From: JAYTQG01 sp043746815
Lineage (GTDB): Bacteria > Actinomycetota > Thermoleophilia > Miltoncostaeales > Miltoncostaeaceae
Assembly (NCBI GenBank): GCA_043746815.1
Contig: JAYTQG010000144.1
Span: forward strand, 31,982-95,981
Reading direction: 5' to 3'
Length of the DNA stretch: 64,000 nucleotides
Position numbers and translations under genes: made by a program. This document shows, in pieces, positions 8,684 through 16,635 of this stretch (the first letter of the stretch is position 1; the number at the start of each line of letters is the position of its first letter). The notes under the pieces were generated by a model that was given only the letters and a program-made list of their open reading frames with translations, was not told where the DNA came from and did no database searches.

Positions 8684-9774
8684 AGATTTGCTCGATTGTC
8701 GGCAACCGCCCCCAGTTCGTCAAGGCGGCGCCGTTGTCGCGCGCGTTGCGTGCCCGAGCGACGGAAGTGCTGGTCCACACCGGTCAGCACTACGACCCCG
8801 CCCTGGCCGACCTCTTCTTTGACGAACTGGGTATCCCGGAACCGGATCACCATCTCGGCGTGGGGGCGGGCTCGCAAGTTGAGCAACTGGCCCGCATCCT
8901 TGTTGGACTCGAACCCATTCTGGCGAGCGAAGGCCCCGACGTCGTTCTGGTTTCCGGCGACACCACCACGACCCTGGCCGGAGCAATCGCCGCGGCGAAG
9001 GCGGGCATCCGTTTGGCGCACGTTGAGGCAGGTCTGAGATCGTTTGATCGCACGATGCCGGAGGAGCAAAACCGCCTCGTCGCCGATCATCTCAGCGACC
9101 TCCGTTTCTGCCCGACCGACACCGCAGTCGCCAACTTGTTCCGGGAGGGCATCACCACGGGCGTTCACCAAGTTGGTGACGTCATGTTCGACGCCTGCCG
9201 CATGTTCGCGCCGCTCGCGGCGGGTCGACGCGCCAGCACCGCCTATGGATTGGAGGTCGGCGAATATCTGCTCGTAACGGTGCACCGCGCCGCGGCAACG
9301 GACACGCCCGAGGCGCTTGACCAGCTTGCTGGAGTTCTCGAAGCCCTTCCCCGTCCTGCCATCTTTCCGATCCACCCGCGGACGCTCAACCGTCTAAGTG
9401 ACGGCGGATTGATGGCACGGATCGAAGCAATTCCTGGCCTCCGGTTGGTTCCGCCGGTTGGGTATCTCGACTTCGCATCACTCATCGCCGGAGCGTCGGC
9501 CGTTCTGACTGACTCGGGTGGCGTCCAGAAGGAGGCCTTTTGGAATGGGGTTCCCTGCATCACGCTTCGCGATTCAACTGAGTGGGTCGAGACCGTCGAC
9601 GGGGGATTCAATCGCCTCTCGGGAATGAACCCAGATGCGGTGGTCGAAGCGATTTCCTCAGTCGCGATGCCGCTGGAGCGTCCCGCCTACTACGGCGACG
9701 GACACGCTGCTGAGATCATCGCCGACGTGATCGTCGGGGAGCACGACCGGCGTCAGTCCGAGGAAGTGGAATAA
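8680..9774 (+). CDS. non-hydrolysing UDP-sugar 2-epimerase (WecB/WbpI family)
   Basis: 364 residues from a TTG start overlapping the previous stop, with AAAGGGAT just upstream. Family motifs are GNRPQFVKAAPL, HTGQHYD near the N-terminus, HVEAGLRS, PEEQNR and a late TDSGGVQKEA with RDSTEW. WecB interconverts UDP-GlcNAc and UDP-ManNAc. WbpI does the same on UDP-2,3-diacetamido-2,3-dideoxyglucuronate. Since relatives of WbpA, WbpB and WbpD follow, the WbpI reaction is the more likely one, but sequence alone cannot separate them. Confidence 0.85.
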   Translation: MKICSIVGNRPQFVKAAPLSRALRARATEVLVHTGQHYDPALADLFFDELGIPEPDHHLGVGAGSQVEQLARILVGLEPILASEGPDVVLVSGDTTTTLAGAIAAAKAGIRLAHVEAGLRSFDRTMPEEQNRLVADHLSDLRFCPTDTAVANLFREGITTGVHQVGDVMFDACRMFAPLAAGRRASTAYGLEVGEYLLVTVHRAAATDTPEALDQLAGVLEALPRPAIFPIHPRTLNRLSDGGLMARIEAIPGLRLVPPVGYLDFASLIAGASAVLTDSGGVQKEAFWNGVPCITLRDSTEWVETVDGGFNRLSGMNPDAVVEAISSVAMPLERPAYYGDGHAAEIIADVIVGEHDRRQSEEVE

Positions 9775-10357
9775 GGGTTCGCTCCCCGTCGTCGTCAGGC
9801 GGGTCTGCCTCGGGGACCGAGTAGACCGTTCCTGGCGCTAGGGATCCCCACAAGACTCGTGGGGCGATCAGCTCATACAGCCGAACACGTCGCTCTCGCT
9901 CGACCCGCTCCCACCGGTTTGACTCGACCATATGGACGATTCCGAGCGCCCCAAATAGTCCAACGACGAGGCCTGCCATCGAGCCTTGTCCGTGGTTCGT
10001 GCGGTCAAACACCAGCAGGGTGACAACCCCGAGCATCACGAACATCGCCGCGCGCGCATGGCGCTGTCGCGCGTCGGCGAGCGTCTCGTAGATCGACCGC
10101 CTGGGAGGAATTGGGTTCGGCCCAACGCCTTCCTCAAGTCGGCGCCGAGCAACCACGATGGCCGCCGCAAGGGACGGGCAGCCGGAGACCGCGAGTCCAA
10201 CGAGCGACCGGGACGCATCGATCGGTTGCCCAACCAGCCACTCCAGTAGCCACCATGCCACGACCACTCCCGCCGTCGACAGCGACCACGCGCCTCGTCG
10301 GCGGACTTCATAGGCGACGCGAACCAGGCGAGGCAGCAATGAGAGGGTGGATTCCAA
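9716..10357 (-). CDS. membrane protein of unknown function
   Basis: 213 residues from a TTG start with GGGAGG eight bases upstream. Two pairs of hydrophobic helices are seen (around residues 22-65 and 103-142), and the C-terminal tail is charged and Arg-rich. No family recognised. Its 3' end overlaps the epimerase gene by 59 bases on the opposite strand. It separates the epimerase from the rest of the amino-sugar genes and could belong to polysaccharide assembly, but that is only position-based. Confidence 0.55.
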   Translation of the reverse strand: MESTLSLLPRLVRVAYEVRRRGAWSLSTAGVVVAWWLLEWLVGQPIDASRSLVGLAVSGCPSLAAAIVVARRRLEEGVGPNPIPPRRSIYETLADARQRHARAAMFVMLGVVTLLVFDRTNHGQGSMAGLVVGLFGALGIVHMVESNRWERVERERRVRLYELIAPRVLWGSLAPGTVYSVPEADPPDDDGERTLIPLPRTDAGRAPRRSRRR

Positions 10358-10389
10358 TGTCGCAGCCTCCCTTTCGTTGACGCGAGGGC

Positions 10390-10402
10390 GAGCGGTCCGC
10401 TC
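10390..10402. promoter_or_regulatory. palindrome in divergent intergenic region
   Basis: GAGCGGTCCGCTC is a perfect palindrome around a central T. It lies between the membrane-protein gene and the nucleotide-sugar dehydrogenase gene. It could be an operator for either; no regulator is assigned. Confidence 0.35.
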
Positions 10403-10457
10403 GGACGGTTACGATACCGACGCTTTGGCCCTCGATCATTCCCCCGCACCGACCGCC

Positions 10458-11720
10458 GTGCCGACCGCCCCCATCGGGATCGTCGGACTCGGATATGTCG
10501 GACTCCCTCTTGCTGTCACGTTTGCCGAGACGGGGTGCACCGTCATTGGAATCGATGCCGCGGAGCGGGTCGTTGCTGGCGTTAACGCCGGGACCTCTCA
10601 CATCGAGGACATCGCTCCCGAGCGTCTCGCACCGCTCACTGCATCTGGTGCGATCCGGGCGTCCAGCGACTGGGCCGAGATCTCCACCTGCCGCGCCATC
10701 GTCATCTGCCTTCCGACTCCACTCAACGCGCATCGTGAGCCCGATCTGGCCATCGTGCTATCGGCGGCGCTGGAGCTTTCCGCGCACCTGCAGCGGGGCC
10801 AGCTCGTGGTGTTGGAGTCCACGACCTATCCGGGCACCACCCGCGGCGAGCTACGGATGGCACTTGAGGGCGGATCCGGGCTTCGGGCCGGCATCGACTT
10901 CCACCTCGCATTCTCTCCCGAACGCGTCGATCCAGGCCGGGTGGACTTCACGACGAAGAGCACCCCAAAGGTCGTGGGCGGACTGACACCGCAATGCACT
11001 GAACTCGCGGCGTCGCTGTACCGGACGTTCTGCGAGCGGGTTGTGGTTGTCGGGAGCCCCGAAGTTGCCGAGATGTCGAAGCTCCTTGAAAACATCTTCC
11101 GGGCAGTGAACATTGCCCTGGTCAACGAACTCGCGATGCTCTGTGACCGCATGGACGTGGATGTCTGGGAAGTCATCGACGCGGCTGCCACAAAGCCGTT
11201 CGGGTTCATGCCCTTCCGCCCCGGCCCCGGCCTTGGCGGACACTGCATCCCGATCGACCCGTTCTACCTCACCTGGAAGGCCCGAGAGTTCGACTTCCAC
11301 ACCGAGTTCATTGAGCTTGCCGGAAAAGTCAACTCTCAGATGCCCGCGTTTTGCGTTGGCAAAGTCGTACGCGCGCTCAACAGTCAGCGCAAGCCACTGA
11401 ACGGGAGCCGGGTACTGGTGCTTGGCGTCGCATACAAGAAGGACGTGTCCGACATGCGAGAGTCACCGGCGCTTCGCATCATTGAACTTCTCCACGCGGA
11501 TGGCGCCGACGTTCGGTACCACGATCCCCATGTTCCCGAACTCCGCGAGTTTGGGCTGCAGTCGGTCCCGTTGAGTGACCAGGAACTGTCGTCTGCTGAC
11601 TGCACCGTGGTTGTCACCGACCACAGCGGCGTCGACTACGCCCGTGTCGCGGCGAAAGCGCCCCTGACCGTGGACCTGCGAAACGTGGTGGCGCCGAGCG
11701 ATACCGTATTCCGACTATGA
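10458..11720 (+). CDS. UDP-N-acetylglucosamine 6-dehydrogenase-like (WbpA/TviB type)
   Basis: About 420 residues from GTG 10458, just ahead of the Rossmann motif IGIVGLGYVGLPLAV. TTG 10425 or ATG 10347 are possible earlier starts, but the latter overlaps the divergent gene. The catalytic cysteine is in GPGLGGHCIPIDPFYLTWKA, a form typical of the WbpA/TviB branch rather than plain UDP-glucose dehydrogenase. The reaction is NAD-dependent oxidation of C6 of UDP-GlcNAc to the uronate. ATGA overlap with the next gene indicates coupling to the WbpB-like step. Confidence 0.85.
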   Translation: MPTAPIGIVGLGYVGLPLAVTFAETGCTVIGIDAAERVVAGVNAGTSHIEDIAPERLAPLTASGAIRASSDWAEISTCRAIVICLPTPLNAHREPDLAIVLSAALELSAHLQRGQLVVLESTTYPGTTRGELRMALEGGSGLRAGIDFHLAFSPERVDPGRVDFTTKSTPKVVGGLTPQCTELAASLYRTFCERVVVVGSPEVAEMSKLLENIFRAVNIALVNELAMLCDRMDVDVWEVIDAAATKPFGFMPFRPGPGLGGHCIPIDPFYLTWKAREFDFHTEFIELAGKVNSQMPAFCVGKVVRALNSQRKPLNGSRVLVLGVAYKKDVSDMRESPALRIIELLHADGADVRYHDPHVPELREFGLQSVPLSDQELSSADCTVVVTDHSGVDYARVAAKAPLTVDLRNVVAPSDTVFRL

Positions 11721-12727
11721 CCCGAGTCGCCGTTGTCGGAATGAACTACTGGGGCCCCAACCTGGCTCGAAACTTCGCTCGTCTCCCGGGTTGCCAGCTG
11801 ACCTGGATCTGCGATCTCGACCAGGCGCTCTTGGATCGTCACGGAGCCAGCTACCCCACCACCACGACAACACGCGACCTCGACGCGGTGCTTGCCGACC
11901 CCGGCCTCGATGCGGTCATCGTTGCGACGCCAGTGCCGACCCATGCCGCCATCGCGACCCGCGTCTTGGAGGCTGGGAAGCACTGCTTCGTTGAAAAGCC
12001 CCTGGCACTGACTGCCGAAGACGCGGCGTCCGTTGCGCTGCTGGCGAAGAAGCGCGGGCTCATTCTGATGGTTGATCACCTCTTGATCTTCCATCCAGCG
12101 GTCACACGCCTAAAGAACGTGATCGACGAGGGTGCCCTCGGGTCGGTGTATTACCTGTACGGCAATCGTCAAAACCTCGGAATCGTCCGCCCGGACGAAA
12201 ATGCGCTCTGGAGCCTCGGCCCGCATGACATTTCGGTGATGATCCACCTGGCTGGCGAGGCGCCGGTCGAGGTCCAGGCGTCGGGGCAGAGCTATCTCCA
12301 AGCGGGTGTCGAGGACGTCGTCTTCGGACACGTGAGGTTCGCAAGCGGGGTCATCGGACACCTGCATCTCTCATGGCTCGATCCCCACAAAATGCGCCGC
12401 ATGACGGTGATCGGTTCGGACAAGATGGCCGTCTTCGATGACATGGAGACCGAGAGGAAGCTCACGATCTACGACAAAGGCCCCGTAACCCCAACTGACA
12501 GCTACGGGGAGTACATCCAGGTCCGCTCCGGGGACATCTGGATCCCGAAGATTCCGGGCGATGAGCCCTTGCGTCTCGTCTGTCAGCACTTCGTCGACTG
12601 TGTGTCGTCCGGGACAGAGCCGCTGGTTGACGGACGTGCTGGTGTCCAGGTTGTCGAGGTGCTTGAGGCGATGACGACATCGCTGCGGGAGGCAGGGCGG
12701 CCTGTCCAACTCACAAACGCGAGGTAG
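11717..12727 (+). CDS. Gfo/Idh/MocA-family oxidoreductase (WbpB-like 3-dehydrogenase)
   Basis: 336 residues. The nucleotide-binding fold starts with VAVVGMNYWGPNLARNF, and the family Lys motif is EKPLALT (near 95). In the WbpABDEI pathway this family oxidises C3 of UDP-GlcNAcA before transamination. It overlaps the dehydrogenase by four bases and is followed three bases later by a left-handed beta-helix acyltransferase, matching the wbpA-B-D order. The WbpE aminotransferase expected between them is absent. Confidence 0.85.
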   Translation: MTRVAVVGMNYWGPNLARNFARLPGCQLTWICDLDQALLDRHGASYPTTTTTRDLDAVLADPGLDAVIVATPVPTHAAIATRVLEAGKHCFVEKPLALTAEDAASVALLAKKRGLILMVDHLLIFHPAVTRLKNVIDEGALGSVYYLYGNRQNLGIVRPDENALWSLGPHDISVMIHLAGEAPVEVQASGQSYLQAGVEDVVFGHVRFASGVIGHLHLSWLDPHKMRRMTVIGSDKMAVFDDMETERKLTIYDKGPVTPTDSYGEYIQVRSGDIWIPKIPGDEPLRLVCQHFVDCVSSGTEPLVDGRAGVQVVEVLEAMTTSLREAGRPVQLTNAR

Positions 12728-12730
12728 GAA

Positions 12731-13426
12731 ATGGCTCGGGAGAATCTGGTGCTCGGTGACGGGGTTGAACTCGGCGCCGACGTCGAAATCGGTGCCAATG
12801 TCGTGATTCACGCCGGAAGCAAGATTGGTGACGGGGTTGTCATCCAAGACAACGTGGTGATCGGAAAACAGCCACGTTTGGGGAGCCGTTCGACCTCGAA
12901 ACGAGCCGATCTTGCTCCCTGTGAAATTGGCGCAAGTTCGTCGATCTGCAGCGGTGCGCTGGTCTATGCGGGCACCACCATTGGACCGAAATCGATCATC
13001 GGCGACCAAGCATCTGTTCGCGAGCGGTGCACACTCGGTGAGGGCGTTGTCGTCGGTCGGGGAGTCTGTGTGGAAAATGATGTCGCGATCGGTGACTTCA
13101 CGAAGATCCAATCGAACTCCTACATCACCGCGTATTCGGAGCTTGAAGATCACGTCTTCATTGCTCCGTGTGTGACCACGACCAACGACAACTTCATGGG
13201 CCGCACGGAGGCCCGTCACGCCATGATCAAAGGCGCGATCATCCGCCGTGGGGCGCGAGTCGGCGGTGGCGCAGTACTCCTCCCGGGCATTGAGATCGGC
13301 GCTGAGGCGTTTATCGCTGCTGGCGCACTCGTGACGAAAGATGTCCCCGCGGGCAAGCTGGTCGCCGGTGTGCCAGCCCGAGTTTGGCGCGATGTGCCAG
13401 CTGAGGAGCTACTGGAAAACCAGTAG
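12731..13426 (+). CDS. left-handed beta-helix N-acetyltransferase (WbpD-like)
   Basis: 231 residues after a good ribosome site (GAGGTAGGAA). It consists largely of hexapeptide repeats (for example IGANVVIHAGSKIGDGVVI), with the usual loop before the final coils carrying TTNDNFMG. WbpD acetylates the 3-amino group of UDP-GlcNAc3NA using acetyl-CoA. Its context after WbpA- and WbpB-like genes supports this, though UDP-4-amino acetyltransferases share the fold. Confidence 0.85.
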   Translation: MARENLVLGDGVELGADVEIGANVVIHAGSKIGDGVVIQDNVVIGKQPRLGSRSTSKRADLAPCEIGASSSICSGALVYAGTTIGPKSIIGDQASVRERCTLGEGVVVGRGVCVENDVAIGDFTKIQSNSYITAYSELEDHVFIAPCVTTTNDNFMGRTEARHAMIKGAIIRRGARVGGGAVLLPGIEIGAEAFIAAGALVTKDVPAGKLVAGVPARVWRDVPAEELLENQ

Positions 13427-13434
13427 GCGGGCAC

Positions 13435-14625
13435 TTACTTCGTTGGTCGGTGTCCGACGGTCCGGGAGACCGTGAACAGGGTGTCACGTAGGCCCAGCGC
13501 GCGGCGTAGGTCCGCGCCGCTGCGGTCGACAAACCCCCCGCCCTTCTTGAAAATGCGCACGCTCAGGACGCGCCCAGACGTGCCGTGCGAGGTGATCGTC
13601 ATGGCCGTGACCGGTCGTCCCGCGCGGAGCAGCTTGCCCAGGCGCCGCCCGGAAAAGCGCGGCGATGGCTTCCAACGGTTGTACGGCGAGTACTGCGCAT
13701 CGAAGGGGTCCGCCACACCAATGAGGTACGGACGGGCCTGAGCGGCCGGGAAGACGTTTTGCCCATCTTCCGTGTGGCCACCTGAGGAGGAGAAGAAGAA
13801 TGCCGTGATCGGCTTTCCGTCGTACACCAAGATCTTTCCGGACGTCGCAGTAACCGCTCGGGTCGTGCGAGGGTCCTCTGCGCCAGCGCCACCGTAAACC
13901 TGGCTGCGTTGGTCCGACTCCAGATCGTAGGCCCGGTCGGGGTGGAGGCCTGTGACCGCGTACGTACGCGCGGCAATCGCCTGGGCCTCAAGGGCTGCTG
14001 GGGCGTCATCGCCCCATCGGCTTGGCATTTCTCGGGGGAGCACACCGCGCAGGTAGTCCTCAAGTTCCACAACGTTCACGGCTCCCAGCCGTCCCGCCGT
14101 CGCGATGATGCGGGTTGCACCCCGGTAGGTGTTCGCCCCAACCTTCACCGTGCCACTTGGCGCGACGGTCTGGAGACGGACGTTGCCCGGAAACTTCGCT
14201 AGCGGAGCTCCGTCTGTCGTTGAAATGGCAACCCCGCTTCCATCTGCTGTCAAGCGGTATGACGTCCCCGGGGCAAGGGCACGGGCGACATTCGGCGTCG
14301 GAGACTCATCAACGACCTGCCACTCGGTCGCGCTGGTCACCGCGATCGCCGGTCGTCCGCTGAGGACCGAGACACGCACGGCTCCGCCCTTTTGGACACT
14401 CGCCAGTTGGGTACCCCGGTAGAAGTATCCAAGGATGCGGGGCGCATCCCAGCCAGCGCGCGCTGCGCCGTACGCCCCGTACTGGGGCAGTCCGACCCCA
14501 TGTCCAAAGCCGCCGCCATTGAACGTAAAGAACCTCTCCGGTGGGGCGAGAGGTTTCGCAGTCGCGGTGGCAGCAAGCGCTCCCACGGCGAGCAGGGAGG
14601 CAAGCCTGGCGGTTCGGGGGGTCAC
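13435..14625 (-). CDS. SpoIID/LytB-domain protein, secreted
   Basis: 396 residues with an N-terminal signal sequence (RLASLLAVGALAATATAKP). A GGGFGHGVGLPQYGA motif precedes a SpoIID domain whose conserved core is NVVELEDYLRGVLPREMPS followed by AQAIAARTYAV. SpoIID proteins are lytic transglycosylases acting on stripped peptidoglycan in Bacillus. In non-sporulating actinobacteria the domain occurs in cell-wall-associated LytB-like proteins. The order here differs from classical SpoIID, with GGGFGHGVG near the start rather than near the end. It is convergent with the WbpD-like gene. Confidence 0.85.
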   Translation of the reverse strand: MTPRTARLASLLAVGALAATATAKPLAPPERFFTFNGGGFGHGVGLPQYGAYGAARAGWDAPRILGYFYRGTQLASVQKGGAVRVSVLSGRPAIAVTSATEWQVVDESPTPNVARALAPGTSYRLTADGSGVAISTTDGAPLAKFPGNVRLQTVAPSGTVKVGANTYRGATRIIATAGRLGAVNVVELEDYLRGVLPREMPSRWGDDAPAALEAQAIAARTYAVTGLHPDRAYDLESDQRSQVYGGAGAEDPRTTRAVTATSGKILVYDGKPITAFFFSSSGGHTEDGQNVFPAAQARPYLIGVADPFDAQYSPYNRWKPSPRFSGRRLGKLLRAGRPVTAMTITSHGTSGRVLSVRIFKKGGGFVDRSGADLRRALGLRDTLFTVSRTVGHRPTK

Positions 14626-14673
14626 CGCGGGCCACCGTAGCGCGCCGGCGGTCCGTACTCAATACGGACCGAC

Positions 14674-15675
14674 CTACCCAGTACCGCGGTCGCCGTACTG
14701 GGTTTCGTAGTAGCGCCGGTACTCGCCCGCCTTGATTGGCTCCCACCACGCGCGTTGTCGGGTGTACCAGTCCACCGTCTCTGAAAGGCCGTCCACGAAT
14801 GAACGAGTCGGTGCCCAGCCAAGGGCTCGAAGCTTGGTCGTATCGAGGGCGTAGCGGCGGTCGTGCCCCGGGCGATCGGCAACGTGACGGATGAGCTTCG
14901 CGTCGCGACCAGTAAGTTCAAGAATGGCACGGGTAATCTCGATATTCGGCACTTCGTGTCCGCCACCTACGTTGTAGACCTCACCGGAAACACCGTGCGT
15001 CATGGCATGCCAGATGCCCGCGCAGTGGTCCGTGACGTGCATCCAGTCGCGGATTTGCATTCCGTCGCCATAGACCGGTAGGGCCTCCTCATCCAGCGCG
15101 TTTGTGACGAACAAGGGGATCAGCTTCTCCGGATACTGGTGCGGCCCGTACGTGTTCGATCCCCGGGTTATCACGGCGTCCACTCCATAGGTGTGATGCC
15201 ACGCGAGCACCTGAAGATCGCCACCGGCCTTGCTCGCCGAGTACGGGCTTGATGGAGCAATTGGATGGCGTTCCGTGAAGGCGCCATCCAGGATCGAGCC
15301 GTACACCTCATCAGTTGACACCTGAACGAATCGGCGAACGCCGGCTTCGCGCGCGGCCTGTAGGAGTGTGGCCGTGCCGAGGACGTCAGTTCGGATGAAC
15401 TCGCCCGGGTCGAGGATGCTGCGGTCGACGTGACTTTCGGCGGCGAAGTTCACGACAACCTCGACGCCATCCGTCGCAAGCGCGACGACGGCCGGGTCGG
15501 CGATATCGCCGTGCACGAACGTGTAGCGAGGGTCGTCAGCGAGGTCAGCGACGTTCGCTGGGTTGCCCGCATAGGTCAGTTTGTCGAGGTTCACGACCTC
15601 CGTGCCGTTCGCGATAGCCAAATGAACGAAATGCGAGCCGATAAAGCCGCAACCACCGGTGACAAGGATCTTCAT
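14674..15675 (-). CDS. rmlB: dTDP-glucose 4,6-dehydratase
   Basis: 333 residues from the ATG that overlaps the rmlD stop (ATGA). The NAD-binding motif is MKILVTGGCGFIGSHFV. The catalytic region STDEVYGS and the YxxxK pair in YSASKAGGD are intact. It converts dTDP-glucose to dTDP-4-keto-6-deoxyglucose, the second step of dTDP-rhamnose synthesis. With rmlD and rmlA it forms an operon on the minus strand. Confidence 0.95.
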   Translation of the reverse strand: MKILVTGGCGFIGSHFVHLAIANGTEVVNLDKLTYAGNPANVADLADDPRYTFVHGDIADPAVVALATDGVEVVVNFAAESHVDRSILDPGEFIRTDVLGTATLLQAAREAGVRRFVQVSTDEVYGSILDGAFTERHPIAPSSPYSASKAGGDLQVLAWHHTYGVDAVITRGSNTYGPHQYPEKLIPLFVTNALDEEALPVYGDGMQIRDWMHVTDHCAGIWHAMTHGVSGEVYNVGGGHEVPNIEITRAILELTGRDAKLIRHVADRPGHDRRYALDTTKLRALGWAPTRSFVDGLSETVDWYTRQRAWWEPIKAGEYRRYYETQYGDRGTG

Positions 15676-16505
15676 GGGGTGGGATTCTCCCGGATGTAGT
15701 CGCGCAGCGCATCGCGCCAAGGTCGAAGTCGTGGAAAGCCGGGGCGAGTGACGTCAAGCGCTGAACGCGCTGGACGTGGTGCGGGCCGCCCGAATGCCGC
15801 CGTGCTAATCGGGCGAATTCGGCAGTTTATCCCCGCCTCGGCGAAAATCGCCGCAGCGAACTCGGCCCAGGTTACTGAGCCAGATCCGGTCGCGTGGTAG
15901 ATACCAGGAGGGTGGGTGAGCCCGGCTTCCAGGGCTGGCGCGAGATCTTTAGTCCACGTTGGGGAGCCGGTTTGGTCGGAGACGACCTGCACCTCGTCAT
16001 GCGTCGCCGCGAGGGCGCGCATCGTGTCGACAAAGTTCCGTCCGCCAGCGCCGTAGAGCCATGCCGTCCGAACAATTCGCGTCCCAGACGGATGCATTTC
16101 GAGGGTCGCAATTTCACCTGCGAGCTTGGTGCGTCCGTACGCCCCGAGCGGCGCCGTCGGGGCATCTTCGGTGTAGGCGGACGGAGAGGTTCCGTCAAAC
16201 ACGTAGTCGGTCGAAAGGGCAACGAGTGCCGCTCCGTGCCGGGCGGCCGCCCGAGCGACGTTCGCTGACCCACGGGCGTTGAGGGCGTGGGCGGCCGCCT
16301 CGTTCGCCTCTGCGCCGTCAACGTCGGTCCAGGCGGCGCAGTGAATAATCCCCTCGGGGCAGATCGCGTCAATCAGGGCGTCAATCGCCGCAGCGTCAGT
16401 CACATCGACCTCGCGGTCACAACCAATTACCTCATGGCGCGGGGCAAGGAACGCGACGAGGTCCTGTCCGAGCATCCCCGCGGCTCCGGTCACGAGCAGC
16501 TTCAC
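15672..16505 (-). CDS. rmlD: dTDP-4-dehydrorhamnose reductase
   Basis: 277 residues from GTG 16505, chosen because GGAG lies eight bases upstream and the GTGA overlaps the stop of a short leader reading frame. The motifs are VTGAAGMLGQDLV, STDYVFDG and YGRTKLAGE. It performs the last step to dTDP-L-rhamnose. The region upstream carries copy A of a 36-base repeat whose own GTG start encodes the leader. That arrangement could couple rmlD translation to leader translation. Confidence 0.95.
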   Translation of the reverse strand: MKLLVTGAAGMLGQDLVAFLAPRHEVIGCDREVDVTDAAAIDALIDAICPEGIIHCAAWTDVDGAEANEAAAHALNARGSANVARAAARHGAALVALSTDYVFDGTSPSAYTEDAPTAPLGAYGRTKLAGEIATLEMHPSGTRIVRTAWLYGAGGRNFVDTMRALAATHDEVQVVSDQTGSPTWTKDLAPALEAGLTHPPGIYHATGSGSVTWAEFAAAIFAEAGINCRIRPISTAAFGRPAPRPARSALDVTRPGFPRLRPWRDALRDYIRENPTP

Positions 16506-16546
16506 GACAAAAACTCCGCGCAAAACGCGAGCTTTCCAGGGGCCAC
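16502..16546 (-). CDS. 14-residue leader peptide upstream of rmlD, encoded by repeat copy A
   Basis: Reads MAPGKLAFCAEFLS then TGA. The GTG start is preceded by GGGAGG at nine bases. The TGA shares three bases with the rmlD GTG start (GTGA), the usual geometry for translational coupling. The first three codons (GTG GCC CCT) are identical in all four repeat copies. No function is known; it is listed as a candidate because the same layout recurs at 42894-42947. Confidence 0.5.
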   Translation of the reverse strand: MAPGKLAFCAEFLS

Positions 16547-16573
16547 CCCGGACCACCTCCCGGTTTCAGCGTA
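16538..16573 (-). repeat. 36-base repeat cassette, copy A (upstream of rmlD)
   Basis: On the minus strand it reads TACGCT, six bases, then GGGAGGTGGTCCGGGGTG and GCCCCTGG. TACGCT would serve as a -10 hexamer, GGGAGG as ribosome site and GTG as start, 27 bases after the hexamer. GGGGTGGCCCC can form a four-pair hairpin with TGG of the start region in its loop. It lies between the rmlA stop and the rmlD start, in the direction of transcription. Confidence 0.75.
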
Positions 16574-16635
16574 ATACGCAACCTCTGACGCATTGGCAAC
16601 CGATCTGTGCCGACTTCCGACCATCTGGCCCGGAA

